Shown one piece after another: positions 43,359-52,331 of a stretch of 64,000 bases of DNA (positions within the stretch are counted from its first letter, which is position 1; each line of letters opens with the position of its first letter). The stretch comes from Brenneria goodwinii. Its GTDB lineage: Bacteria > Pseudomonadota > Gammaproteobacteria > Enterobacterales > Enterobacteriaceae. Position numbers and translations under genes: made by a program. The notes beneath the pieces were generated by a model. That model saw only the letters and a program-made list of their open reading frames with translations, did not search any database and was not told where the DNA came from. Where the stretch lies: NCBI RefSeq assembly GCF_002291445.1, contig NZ_CP014137.1, forward strand, positions 434,001-498,000. The letters are read 5' to 3'.

Positions 43359-45209
43359 ATGGCCTTATTACAAATTAGCGAGCCGGGCCTCAGCGCGGCG
43401 CCGCATCTGCGGCGTCTGGCTGTCGGCATTGATTTAGGCACCACCAATTCCCTGGTCGCCGCCGTGCGCAGCGGTGAGGCGCAAACGCTGACAGACCGCG
43501 AGGGCCGGGACCTTCTGCCATCCATTGTCTATTATCATGCCGAAGGGCATGAGGTCGGCTGGGCCGCCTGCGAAAAGGCGGCCGGCGATCCCGCCAATAC
43601 CGTCAGTTCGGTAAAACGCATGATGGGGCGTTCTTTGGCGGATATCCAGCAACGTTATCCTCATTTACCCTATCAATACCAGGTCAGCGATAATGGTCTG
43701 CCGTTAATCCAAACGTCGGCGGGGAATCGGAATCCGATTCAGGTTTCAGCGGATATTCTGTCCGCGCTGGCTCAGCGTGCGCAGAAAGCGTTAGGCGGCG
43801 CGCCGGACGGCGTAGTGATCACCGTTCCCGCCTATTTTGATGATGCGCAGCGTCAGGGAACGAAAGATGCCGCCCGTTTAGCCGGGCTGCATGTTTTGCG
43901 CCTGCTTAATGAACCTACCGCCGCTGCTATCGCCTACGGATTGGATTCGGGCAAAGAAGGCGTGATAGCCGTTTATGATCTGGGCGGCGGAACCTTTGAT
44001 ATTTCTGTTCTGCGTTTAAGCCGCGGCGTGTTTGAAGTCTTGGCGACCGGCGGCGATTCCGCGCTGGGCGGCGATGATTTCGACAATCTTTTAGTGGAAT
44101 GGCTGCGCGAGCAGGCGGAGATAACCTCCCGTGACGATCGCCATTTGCAGCATGCGCTGCGCGAAGCCGCCATTCAGGCCAAGATCGCATTAAGCTCGGC
44201 GGAATCGGTGCACGTCGATGTGGCGGGTTGGCAAGGCGACGTTACGCGCGCCCAGTTTAACGCGCTGATCGCCCCGTTGGTTAAGCGTACGCTGTTGTCC
44301 TGTCGTCGAACCCTGAAGGATGCGGGCGTTACGCCGGATGAGGTACAGGAAGTGGTGATGGTCGGCGGCTCAACCCGCGTGCCGCTGGTTCGTGAACGGG
44401 TCGGCGAATTCTTTGATCGCCCTCCGTTGACGTCCATCGATCCCGATAAAGTGGTGGCGATTGGCGCCGCCATTCAGGCCGATATTCTAGTGGGTAACAA
44501 GCCGGATAGCGAAATGCTGCTGCTGGATGTCATTCCGCTGTCGCTGGGTCTGGAGACGATGGGCGGTCTGGTGGAGAAGATCATACCGAGAAACACCACC
44601 ATCCCGGTCGCCAGGGCGCAGGAATTCACCACTTTCAAAGACGGCCAGAGCGGGATGATGATCCACGTTTTACAGGGTGAACGAGAACTGGTTCAGGATT
44701 GTCGCTCGCTTGGGCGTTTTACTTTGCGTGGTTTACCGCCGTTGCCCGCCGGTGGCGCGCATATTCGCGTTACCTTTCAGGTCGATGCCGATGGACTGTT
44801 GAGCGTGACGGCCATGGAGAAATCGACGGGCGTGGAAGCCTCTATTCAGGTCAAACCGTCTTATGGCCTGAATGATACGGAAATCGCCGCCATGATTAAG
44901 AACTCCATGCTGAACGCGCAAGGGGATGTGGGCGCCCGGATGCTGGCCGAGCAAAAAGTTGAGGCGGTCAGGGTGTTGGAGAGCCTCCGCGGCGCGTTGG
45001 CCGCCGATGCCGATTTGCTGGCCGATGATGAAAAAGCCGCTATCGTTTCGGCATCTGAACATTTACGGCAGACGATGTCCGGAACGGATGCGCAGGCGAT
45101 TGAAGCCGCAATAAAAATAGTCGATCAACAAACCCAGGGGTTTGCCGCTCGTCGCATGGATTCGTCTATTCGGCGCGCATTGGCGGGGCACTCTGTGGAC
45201 GAGGTTTAA
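43359..45209 (+). CDS. hscA: Fe-S-specific Hsp70 chaperone HscA
   Basis: Hsp70 dedicated to cluster release from IscU. It is 616 aa. The nucleotide-binding domain shows GIDLGTTNSLVA, YDLGGGTFDISVL and VGGSTRVPLVRE. The substrate-binding domain (from about 390) and a helical lid follow. fdx starts 2 nt after the stop. Confidence 0.98.
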   Translation: MALLQISEPGLSAAPHLRRLAVGIDLGTTNSLVAAVRSGEAQTLTDREGRDLLPSIVYYHAEGHEVGWAACEKAAGDPANTVSSVKRMMGRSLADIQQRYPHLPYQYQVSDNGLPLIQTSAGNRNPIQVSADILSALAQRAQKALGGAPDGVVITVPAYFDDAQRQGTKDAARLAGLHVLRLLNEPTAAAIAYGLDSGKEGVIAVYDLGGGTFDISVLRLSRGVFEVLATGGDSALGGDDFDNLLVEWLREQAEITSRDDRHLQHALREAAIQAKIALSSAESVHVDVAGWQGDVTRAQFNALIAPLVKRTLLSCRRTLKDAGVTPDEVQEVVMVGGSTRVPLVRERVGEFFDRPPLTSIDPDKVVAIGAAIQADILVGNKPDSEMLLLDVIPLSLGLETMGGLVEKIIPRNTTIPVARAQEFTTFKDGQSGMMIHVLQGERELVQDCRSLGRFTLRGLPPLPAGGAHIRVTFQVDADGLLSVTAMEKSTGVEASIQVKPSYGLNDTEIAAMIKNSMLNAQGDVGARMLAEQKVEAVRVLESLRGALAADADLLADDEKAAIVSASEHLRQTMSGTDAQAIEAAIKIVDQQTQGFAARRMDSSIRRALAGHSVDEV

Positions 45210-45211
45210 AC

Positions 45212-45547
45212 ATGCCTAAGATTGTCTTTCTGCCTCATCAGGATTTGTGTCCTGAAGGGGTGGTTTTGGAAGCAGAACGCGGGGAAACTATTTTGGATGT
45301 GGCCCTGCGTAACGGAGTTGAAATTGAGCATGCCTGTGAGAAATCCTGCGCTTGCACCACCTGTCATTGTATTGTCCGAGAAGGCTTTGATTCTTTAGCG
45401 GAAAGCACGGAAGACGAAGATGACATGCTGGATAAAGCCTGGGGGCTTGAGCCTGAAAGCCGGTTAGGTTGTCAGGCGCGTGTGGCGGATGAAGATTTGG
45501 TGGTTGAAATCCCCCGCTACACTATTAATCATGCTCGTGAACACTAA
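45212..45547 (+). CDS. fdx: [2Fe-2S] ferredoxin of the isc system
   Basis: Adrenodoxin-type ferredoxin that supplies electrons for cluster assembly. It is 111 aa with ligands Cys42, Cys48 and Cys51 (ACEKSCACTTCHC) and Cys87 (RLGCQARV). It is adjacent to hscA and iscX. Confidence 0.98.
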   Translation: MPKIVFLPHQDLCPEGVVLEAERGETILDVALRNGVEIEHACEKSCACTTCHCIVREGFDSLAESTEDEDDMLDKAWGLEPESRLGCQARVADEDLVVEIPRYTINHAREH

Positions 45548-45562
45548 CAGACAGGAGTGGCT

Positions 45563-45763
45563 ATGGGATTGAAATGGACGGACAGTCGCGCAATTGGCGA
45601 AGCGCTTTACGATCAATATCCTGATGTCGATCCGAAAACCGTCCGCTTTACCGATATGCACCAATGGATTTGCGAGCTGGAGGAGTTTGACGATCTTCCC
45701 GAGGCATCCAATGAAAAAATTCTGGAAGCGATCCTGCTGGTTTGGTTAGATGAAGCGGATTAA
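45563..45763 (+). CDS. iscX: IscS-binding regulator IscX
   Basis: Small acidic iron-binding protein that modulates IscS. The start ATG at 45563 (MGLKWTDSRAIGEALYDQYP) gives the usual 66 aa with AGGAG 5 nt upstream; a GTG two codons earlier is less likely. The family block FTDMHQWICELEEFDD is intact. It is the last gene of the isc operon. Confidence 0.96.
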   Translation: MGLKWTDSRAIGEALYDQYPDVDPKTVRFTDMHQWICELEEFDDLPEASNEKILEAILLVWLDEAD

Positions 45764-45824
45764 TTGACCATGCGGGCTGCCTGACGGCGGCCCGTTATTT
45801 TTGTGCGATGGCGCAAAGGTAGTC

Positions 45825-45951
45825 TATACCCAATAGATTTCGAGTTGCAGGAAGGCGGCAAGCGAGTGAATCCCCAGGAGCTTAGATAACTAAGTGACTG
45901 GGGTGAATGAGGGCAGCCAACGCACCCGCAACTTGAAAGATGAAGGGTATA
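45825..45951. repeat. Family 3 127-bp palindromic intergenic element
   Basis: The element begins TATACCCAATAGATTTCGAG and ends CTTGAAAGATGAAGGGTATA, so the TATACCC ends are inverted. The interior has two near-inverted halves (CCCCAGGAGCTTAGATAACT / AAGTGACTGGGG). Elements of this kind are common between genes in Pectobacterium, Serratia and Yersinia. It fills the iscX-pepB gap. Confidence 0.8.
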
Positions 45952-45973
45952 AAGAACAATCTGGAGCAGAATT

Positions 45974-47269
45974 ATGACAAGCGAAGCTATGCTGGTATCA
46001 CTCTCCAACCAACCCGCTGATGCGCGCTGGGGAGAGAAAGCGCCGTTAAGCGCGAACGATCAGGGGTTTACTATCCATCTGAACGGGACGTCGCCGTTAG
46101 CGACTATCCAACGTGCGGCCCGTAAAATAGACGGACAAGGCATCAAACATGTCGAATTGTCCGGCGAGGGCTGGGATCTGGAAAGCAGTTGGGCGTTCTG
46201 GCAGGGATTCCGCGGGCCAAAAGGGAAACAGACGGTTGAATGGGCCGAACTGAACGACGCCGACAAGAAAGAGCTGGACGATCGCCTCAAGATCGTGGAT
46301 TGGGTACGCGATACGATCAACCTGCCGGCGGAAGATCTGGGGCCGGAACAGCTGGCAACCCGGGCGATCGATCTGTTGTGCGATGTCGCAGGCGACGCCA
46401 TCAGCTATCGGATCACCAAAGGCGACGATCTGCGCGAACAGAACTACGCCGGTATTCATACCGTGGGCCGTGGATCCGACCGTTCTCCGGTGCTGCTGGC
46501 GCTGGATTATAACCCTACGGGTAGCCCGGATGCGCCGGTGTTTGCCTGTCTGGTTGGGAAAGGCATTACCTTTGACACCGGCGGTTACAGCCTGAAGCCC
46601 AGCAGCTTTATGGACTCCATGAAGTCGGACATGGGCGGGGCGGCGACGGTAACCGGCGCGCTGGCGCTGGCCATTGCCCGCGGGTTGAAACAGCGGGTTA
46701 AGATGTACCTGTGCTGCGCCGATAATATGGTCAGCGGCAATGCGTTTAAGCTGGGCGATATTATCCGCTATCGCAACGGCAAGAGCGTTGAGGTCATGAA
46801 TACCGATGCGGAAGGGCGTTTAGTCCTGGCTGATGGCCTGATTGATGCTTCCGAACAGAATCCGCAACTGATCGTTGACTGCGCAACCCTGACCGGCGCG
46901 GCTAAAACGGCGCTGGGTAATGATTATCACGCCTTGTTTAGTTTCGACGATGAGCTGGTCGATGCCTTACAGCAAAGCGCCAGACAGGAAAGCGAACCGT
47001 TCTGGCGTTTGCCGTTGGAAGAGTTTCACCGCAGCCATTTGCCTTCAAATTTCGCGGATTTAAACAACATAGCCGGTGCGGCCCACAGTGCGGGCGCCAG
47101 CACGGCGGCGGCGTTTCTGTCTCACTTTGTGAAGAATTATCAGCAGGGCTGGTTGCACATTGACTGCTCCGCCACCTATCGCAAGGGCGCGGTAGAACAG
47201 TGGGCGACCGGCGCAACCGGGGTGGGCGTGCGGACGCTGGCGAATCTGCTGCTGAGCAAATCCAAGTAA
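45974..47269 (+). CDS. pepB: Peptidase B (leucyl aminopeptidase family M17)
   Basis: Cytosolic two-metal aminopeptidase, hexameric. It is 431 aa (E. coli 427). The metal and catalytic motifs are GKGITFDTGGYSLKP, MKSDMGGAA and the signature NTDAEGRLVLAD. It lies between the isc operon and sseB as in E. coli. Confidence 0.96.
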   Translation: MTSEAMLVSLSNQPADARWGEKAPLSANDQGFTIHLNGTSPLATIQRAARKIDGQGIKHVELSGEGWDLESSWAFWQGFRGPKGKQTVEWAELNDADKKELDDRLKIVDWVRDTINLPAEDLGPEQLATRAIDLLCDVAGDAISYRITKGDDLREQNYAGIHTVGRGSDRSPVLLALDYNPTGSPDAPVFACLVGKGITFDTGGYSLKPSSFMDSMKSDMGGAATVTGALALAIARGLKQRVKMYLCCADNMVSGNAFKLGDIIRYRNGKSVEVMNTDAEGRLVLADGLIDASEQNPQLIVDCATLTGAAKTALGNDYHALFSFDDELVDALQQSARQESEPFWRLPLEEFHRSHLPSNFADLNNIAGAAHSAGASTAAAFLSHFVKNYQQGWLHIDCSATYRKGAVEQWATGATGVGVRTLANLLLSKSK

Positions 47270-47304
47270 TTCAGGCGTCAGCAAGCATAATGTACCGATA
47301 AACG

Positions 47305-47328
47305 AAACCGGGTTGATGCCCGGTTTTT
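47305..47328 (+). terminator. pepB terminator
   Basis: An 8-bp stem (AAACCGGG / CCCGGTTT) with a 6-nt loop runs into a TTTTT tract, 35 nt after pepB. Confidence 0.8.
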
Positions 47329-47355
47329 AATGTCAACGATGAGTTGAGGATCGAT

Positions 47356-48153
47356 ATGGAGTTTTCACCGCAAAATAAACTGGAAGAGATTCTGGTTCTG
47401 GCGGCCACCGAGCCAGCACACCGACCGGAGTTTTTCAAGGAACTGATGGATGCCACGGTATTTATACTCGGGCAGACTGACGACCTCGCTGAGGGAGAGA
47501 ACAACGTTTTGCATGCAGGGAGTAACGTCCAGATTCAGCACTGGGAAAAAGCCGATGGCTCTTCAGCCATTCCTTTTTTCTCTTCGTTGGAAGCCTTACA
47601 ACTGGCGATCACCCAGGAAGCGTCATTCCTGGCGTTACCCGTGCGCTCGCTGTTTGAGTTGACGCTGGGCGCTACGTTGTTTCTCAACCCGAATCTGCCC
47701 TATGGCAAAGAATTCCTGCCGCAGGAAGTGGAACATATGCTTTCCGGCGAAGGCCATGGGTTTGTGCAGCAGCGGGTGGTCGAAGAAGAGACCGAAGTAT
47801 TGCTTGGCCAGCCAGCCGAGATGCCGGTACAGATGATCGATTCGCTGACGCAGCTATTTACCAAATACCGCAATGTCCGCCGGGCGTTTCTGGCCCAGAT
47901 TCACGAAGCCGGCGAACAGGAACCGCATTTATTAATCGGCCTGGATGTCGATACCGATGATGTGGATGAGGTTATTCGCGCCGCCGGCAGCGTCGCCAGC
48001 GATACCGTAGCGGATGAGCGTCCTATCGATTTATGTCTGGTGAAGGAAGGCGAGCCAGGCGTTAGCCATTATATGATAAAACATACCACGCCTTTCTATG
48101 AGCGTAAGTGGGGCAGCTTTCTACGTGATTTTAAAGGCACGGGAAGCGCCTGA
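47356..48153 (+). CDS. sseB: SseB family protein
   Basis: Soluble protein of 265 residues named for serine-sensitivity enhancement; its biochemical role is unsettled. The start ATG at 47356 has GAGGA 5 nt upstream. The family blocks LEEILVLAATEPAHRPEF, QHWEKADGSSAIPFFSSLEA and TPFYERKWGSFLRDFKG are visible. The gap of about 180 nt to the convergent sseA shows no recognisable gene. Confidence 0.92.
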   Translation: MEFSPQNKLEEILVLAATEPAHRPEFFKELMDATVFILGQTDDLAEGENNVLHAGSNVQIQHWEKADGSSAIPFFSSLEALQLAITQEASFLALPVRSLFELTLGATLFLNPNLPYGKEFLPQEVEHMLSGEGHGFVQQRVVEEETEVLLGQPAEMPVQMIDSLTQLFTKYRNVRRAFLAQIHEAGEQEPHLLIGLDVDTDDVDEVIRAAGSVASDTVADERPIDLCLVKEGEPGVSHYMIKHTTPFYERKWGSFLRDFKGTGSA

Positions 48154-48331
48154 GAAGAACGCCGCCGCGATGGGTTATCGATCCACCGCGGTGGCCAGTG
48201 ATGATAATAGAACGGTATAATCAGATCGGATGCAAACGAACCGATCACCTTCCCTTCCGCCGCATCAATGGCCGCGATCGACTCATCATTTGCTGCGCCA
48301 GTTCGCGGAGCGTTATTCTTCCCACCTGGGT

Positions 48332-49183
48332 TTAATCCAGCGTAATAGGAAGATCGTCCCGGCTGCCCCATTCGCTCCATGAGCCATCATACAGCGTGAC
48401 ATTCCGCACGTTCAGCAGCGTCAATGCCAGAACGACCACGGCGGCGGTAACGCCGGAACCGCAGCTGGCGACGGCAGGCCGGTTTAGATCCACGCCATGG
48501 CTGCGCAAGATGGCCTCCAGCTCGTCGTTGGGTTTCAGCGCGCCGTCGGCGACCAAATCGCTCCAGGGAACGTTAAGGCTGCCCGGAATATGACCGCGGT
48601 GCAGGCCCGGACGCGGTTCGTCGACTTCCCCGTTGAAACGGGCCGCCGGGCGGGCGTCGATAATTTGCGCGGAGGCGTTGCCGATTATCGCCAACACGTC
48701 GTCACGCTGGCGGATGACCGACGTATCCAGCCGGGCAGTGAAAGTCTGCGGTGAGCGTTCAACGTTTCCCTGCTCCAGCGGCAGGCGTTGATTTTTCCAG
48801 CCGGCCAACCCGCCGCTCAGAATCGAAATCCGCTTAACGCCGCAAATATGCAGCATCCACCAGGCGCGAGGGGCGGAAAACAGGTTGCCCTCATCATAAA
48901 TGACGATATGTTGCCGATCGCTGATGCCGAGTTTGCCCATCGCGAGGGAAAAGTCTTCGCCGGCGGGCATCATATGAGGCAGATCGGTACGATGATCGGA
49001 TAAGGTTTCAATATCAAAAAAGACCGCTCCCGGTAAATGTCCGGCGCGGTATTCGGCATGAATGTCGCGAGTGGTTTCGCCCGGCGGCAACATGCGGGCA
49101 TCAATGAGTGTGATATTGCTATCGTCAAGGTGTTCGGCTAGCCAGGCGGCAGAAACAAACAATTCGGAAGAAGATGCTGACAT
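48332..49183 (-). CDS. sseA: 3-mercaptopyruvate sulfurtransferase
   Basis: Two-domain rhodanese that moves sulfane sulfur from 3-mercaptopyruvate to acceptors. With the ATG at 49183 (MSASSSELFVSAAWLAEHL) it is 283 aa; ten further upstream in-frame codons lack support. The catalytic Cys is in ASCGSGVTA, and the substrate-side block NLFSAPRAWWML is present. It is convergent with sseB. Confidence 0.95.
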   Translation of the reverse strand: MSASSSELFVSAAWLAEHLDDSNITLIDARMLPPGETTRDIHAEYRAGHLPGAVFFDIETLSDHRTDLPHMMPAGEDFSLAMGKLGISDRQHIVIYDEGNLFSAPRAWWMLHICGVKRISILSGGLAGWKNQRLPLEQGNVERSPQTFTARLDTSVIRQRDDVLAIIGNASAQIIDARPAARFNGEVDEPRPGLHRGHIPGSLNVPWSDLVADGALKPNDELEAILRSHGVDLNRPAVASCGSGVTAAVVVLALTLLNVRNVTLYDGSWSEWGSRDDLPITLD

Positions 49184-49543
49184 AAAGCCCCCGCGCAGGG
49201 GATGATGAATCATCCCCAGTGTGAAATGATAGGGGCATTGTCAGCGATTTCACCTGTCCCGACAAGTGTGGACTTACCGGACGGCTCCGCGCTTATATGC
49301 TTGTTTTAACTGCGGCCTGCGCGCGCGGTTAGCCGCGATCATTTCTTCAACCGTGGCGTTGGCGTGTTGCCGGGGCGACACGGTACGGTTAGGTAGGCGA
49401 TAAGATAATATTTTTTTAATAAATTGTTATTTCTCTGGTAGGCAAGCGGTTCCTGCCACCCTATAATCTGCGCCACTTTTATTGGCCAGAATTATTAATC
49501 TTTCAATCCGGCCGCCATCTGACAGTTATTGAATGAGGTTAAT
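49184..49543. other. Gap between sseA and ndk where E. coli has yfhM-pbpC
   Basis: About 360 nt without a supported gene. TATAAT at 49462-49467 may be the ndk -10. A minus-strand run of about 35-46 codons ending at 49274 (containing ATVEEMIAANRARRPQLKQA) has no start with a Shine-Dalgarno sequence and could be a remnant; I do not recognise it. Confidence 0.5.
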
Positions 49544-49975
49544 ATGACGATAGAACGTACCTTTTCCATCGTGAAACCGAATGCGGTGGCAAAGAACGCC
49601 ATCGGTGCGATTTATGCGCGTTTTGAAAGCGCGGGCTTTAAAATTGTGGCAGCCAAAATGCTGCATTTGACCCGCGAACAGGCTGAAGGCTTTTATGCCG
49701 AGCATCAGGGCAAGCCGTTTTTTGACGGACTGATATCGTTCATGATTTCGGGTCCGGTCATGGTGCAGGTGCTGGAAGGCGAAAACGCGGTTCAACGTAA
49801 CCGCGACATCATGGGCGCAACGAATCCGGCTAACGCGTTGGCGGGTACGCTGCGAGCCGACTATGCCGATAGCCTGACGGAAAATGCGGTACACGGTTCG
49901 GATTCCACTGAATCCGCGCAACGCGAAATCGCGTATTTCTTCAGCGCTGACGAAATCTGCCCGCGCAATAGCTAA
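49544..49975 (+). CDS. ndk: Nucleoside diphosphate kinase
   Basis: Transfers the gamma-phosphate between nucleoside tri- and diphosphates through a phospho-histidine. Starting at ATG 49544 (MTIERTFSIVKPNAVAKN, GAGG 5 nt upstream), the protein is 143 aa as in E. coli. The phospho-acceptor His117 is in ENAVHGSDS. Confidence 0.97.
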   Translation: MTIERTFSIVKPNAVAKNAIGAIYARFESAGFKIVAAKMLHLTREQAEGFYAEHQGKPFFDGLISFMISGPVMVQVLEGENAVQRNRDIMGATNPANALAGTLRADYADSLTENAVHGSDSTESAQREIAYFFSADEICPRNS

Positions 49976-49977
49976 TC

Positions 49978-50076
49978 CCGCCCATCATAAAAAATCGCCG
50001 GGAGCGATTTTAAACGTCGCTTGCGACGGCCCGAAGGGTGATGGGCAGGAAGCCCATCATAAAAAATGCGGCGGGA
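49978..50076. repeat. Family 2 intergenic repeat, copy 3 (inverted, longest)
   Basis: Two direct GCCCATCATAAAAAAT blocks (about 49981 and 50054) flank the core. Its reverse complement, GGGCCGTCGCAAGCGACGTT then TAAAATCGCTCCCGGCGATT, matches the copies at 19141-19206 and 31970-32015. It lies just after the ndk stop. Confidence 0.7.
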
Positions 50077-50110
50077 GTAGCTTAGCTGTTTTAAACTTTG
50101 TACAATGCGG

Positions 50111-50147
50111 CGCCCCGGTGAGCCTGCGCTTGTCCGGGGCGTTTCTT
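50111..50147 (+). terminator. ndk terminator
   Basis: An 8-bp GC stem (CGCCCCGG / CCGGGGCG) with a 15-nt loop is followed by TTTCTTTAT. Confidence 0.7.
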
Positions 50148-50179
50148 TATACCCTGCAGCATGAAATCTATTGGGTATA
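50148..50179. repeat. Family 3 minimal remnant (32 bp)
   Basis: TATACCCTGCAGCATGAAAT then CTATTGGGTATA equals the two ends of the 127-bp element at 45825-45951 joined with the interior deleted. It lies 48 nt upstream of rlmN. Confidence 0.7.
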
Positions 50180-50227
50180 CTATTTCTTATCGCGCCATAA
50201 CGTGTAACAACGAGGCCAAGAGTTCCT

Positions 50228-51424
50228 ATGTCTGAACAAATCGTGTCTGAACAAACCGTATCCGAATTTTCACCGGCGTCCGCCGCGACTCCCCAATCCG
50301 CCAAAACCGGGGGAGAAAAAGTCAACCTGCTGGATCTTAATCGTTCGCAAATGCGGGAATTTTTCACTTCATTGGGAGAGAAACCCTTCCGCGCCGATCA
50401 GGTGATGAAGTGGATCTATCACTATTGCTGTGATGACTTCTCTCAGATGACGGATATTAACAAAGTATTTCGCAGCAAATTACAGCAGGTCGCCGAGATT
50501 CGCGCGCCGCAAGTGGTGGATGAACAGCGCTCTTCCGATGGCACCATCAAATGGGCGATTCTGGTTGGCGGCCAGCGCGTGGAAACCGTCTATATCCCGG
50601 AAGAAGACAGAGCGACGCTGTGCGTATCTTCACAAGTCGGCTGCGCGCTGGAATGCAAATTTTGTTCAACCGCGCAGCAAGGGTTTAACCGTAACCTGCG
50701 CGTGTCTGAAATTATCGGTCAGGTGTGGCGCGCGGCGAAAATTATCGGCGCGTATAAAGTCACCGGCCAACGTCCGATTACCAACGTGGTGATGATGGGC
50801 ATGGGCGAACCTCTGCTCAATTTGACCAACGTGGTGCCCGCGATGGAAATCATGCTGGATGACTTCGGCTTCGGGCTGTCGAAACGTCGCGTCACGCTGT
50901 CGACGTCCGGCGTGGTGCCCGCGCTGGATAAGCTGGGCGATATGATCGATGTGGCTCTGGCTATCTCCCTGCATGCGCCAAATGATGAAATCCGCAATGA
51001 AATCATGCCGCTTAATAAGAAATATAATATTGAAACGTTCCTGGGCGCGGTGCGGCGTTATCTGGAGAAATCCAATGCCAATCAAGGTCGTGTAACGGTG
51101 GAGTACGTGATGCTGGACCATATTAACGATGGTACGGAGCACGCCCACCAGTTGGCTGAATGTTTGAAAGACACGCCGTGCAAGATTAACCTGATCCCCT
51201 GGAACCCGTTTCCCGGCGCGCCTTATGGACGCAGCTCCAATAGCCGTGTCGATCGTTTCTCCAAAGTGCTTATGGAATATGGTTTTACCACGATCGTGCG
51301 TAAAACGCGCGGCGACGATATTGACGCCGCCTGCGGTCAACTTGCCGGTGAGGTGGTGGACAGAACCAAACGTACGCTGAAGAAAAAGATGGCGGGTGAA
51401 CCTATCACGGTTAAAACGGTCTGA
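50228..51424 (+). CDS. rlmN: 23S rRNA/tRNA adenine C2-methyltransferase RlmN
   Basis: Radical-SAM enzyme that methylates A2503 of 23S rRNA and A37 of some tRNAs. It is 398 aa. The CxxxCxxC cluster motif is CALECKFC and the C-terminal resolving Cys is in DIDAACGQLAG. Other blocks are NVVMMGMGEPLLN and LHAPNDEIRNEIMP. The N-terminus has an extra tandem EQIVSEQTVSE stretch. Confidence 0.97.
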   Translation: MSEQIVSEQTVSEFSPASAATPQSAKTGGEKVNLLDLNRSQMREFFTSLGEKPFRADQVMKWIYHYCCDDFSQMTDINKVFRSKLQQVAEIRAPQVVDEQRSSDGTIKWAILVGGQRVETVYIPEEDRATLCVSSQVGCALECKFCSTAQQGFNRNLRVSEIIGQVWRAAKIIGAYKVTGQRPITNVVMMGMGEPLLNLTNVVPAMEIMLDDFGFGLSKRRVTLSTSGVVPALDKLGDMIDVALAISLHAPNDEIRNEIMPLNKKYNIETFLGAVRRYLEKSNANQGRVTVEYVMLDHINDGTEHAHQLAECLKDTPCKINLIPWNPFPGAPYGRSSNSRVDRFSKVLMEYGFTTIVRKTRGDDIDAACGQLAGEVVDRTKRTLKKKMAGEPITVKTV

Positions 51425-51569
51425 TACCTGATAGTCTGTATTGAAAGCGATAATATTTTTACCAGCTTAATCATCGCCGCCCCACTCATGGACGGCTGCG
51501 ACTCTGCGCAGATTCAGGTAACATAACCGCCGGTAATGTGGCTAGGACGACAAGGGAAGGACGTCAGGC

Positions 51570-52331
51570 GTGACACGACAGTTAAGACAGGGAAAAAATA
51601 GGCGGCTACTGGTTTTCGTCGCCGTATTGTTGGCAGGATGCAGTCATTCGCCCCGTGAAAAGGGCAATCCGGCGGCGGCGCAAACCCGCTTGCAGTTGGG
51701 GTTGGAGTATTTGGCGCGCAATAATCTTGACGCGGCCCGTCAGAATCTTGAAAAAGCGTTGGAAGCGGCGCCGCAAGATTATCGTACCCAGTTGGGTATG
51801 GCGCTTTACGAGCAGCGGGTAGGAGAAAATCAGGCTGCGGAAAAACGTTATCGGCTGGCGTTGAAGCAGGCGCCGGAAAACGGCAGCGTGATGAATAATT
51901 ACGGTGCGTTTCTGTGTGGTTTAGGGCAGTATGTAGCGGCGCAGCAACAGTTTAGTGCGGCTGCCCAACTCCCCGATTACCATCAGGTTGCCGATGCATT
52001 GGAGAATGCAGGATATTGTTTCTTCAAAGCTGGGCAGAATGATAATGCGCGCAGCGTATTAAGCCGGGCACTGAAGTATGATCCTGCGAAAGGCGTCATG
52101 CTGTTAACAGAGGCGGATAAACAGTTCTCTGCCGGAAAATACGAGCAGGCTCAATTGCTTCTGGATGTTTATCAGCATATTCTCCCGGCCAGTGCCGAGA
52201 GTTTATGGTTACAGATTCGTTTCGCCGCGTTGGCGGGTCATGATGGAGACATTGATCGTTATGGCAGATCGCTGGCGCGAAGTTTTCCACAATCTAAACA
52301 GTACCAGCAATTCTTAGCTAATGAATACTGA
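51570..52331 (+). CDS. pilW: PilW/PilF-type TPR lipoprotein
   Basis: Outer-membrane lipoprotein with tetratricopeptide repeats that in type IV pilus systems helps assemble the secretin. The 253-residue protein has a lipobox LLAGC (Cys24) and TPR units from about 40 to 200 (e.g. RLQLGLEYLARNNLDAARQN). It starts with GTG and overlaps rodZ by 11 nt. The rlmN-pilW-rodZ order occurs in several Enterobacterales. No pilus genes are nearby, so its role here is uncertain. Confidence 0.88.
   Translation: MTRQLRQGKNRRLLVFVAVLLAGCSHSPREKGNPAAAQTRLQLGLEYLARNNLDAARQNLEKALEAAPQDYRTQLGMALYEQRVGENQAAEKRYRLALKQAPENGSVMNNYGAFLCGLGQYVAAQQQFSAAAQLPDYHQVADALENAGYCFFKAGQNDNARSVLSRALKYDPAKGVMLLTEADKQFSAGKYEQAQLLLDVYQHILPASAESLWLQIRFAALAGHDGDIDRYGRSLARSFPQSKQYQQFLANEY

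Noticed and set aside
48154..48331. Possible gene remnant between sseB and sseA
   Set aside because: Several short frames exist on both strands, but none has a recognisable motif, a start with an RBS, or a clear relation to a neighbour.
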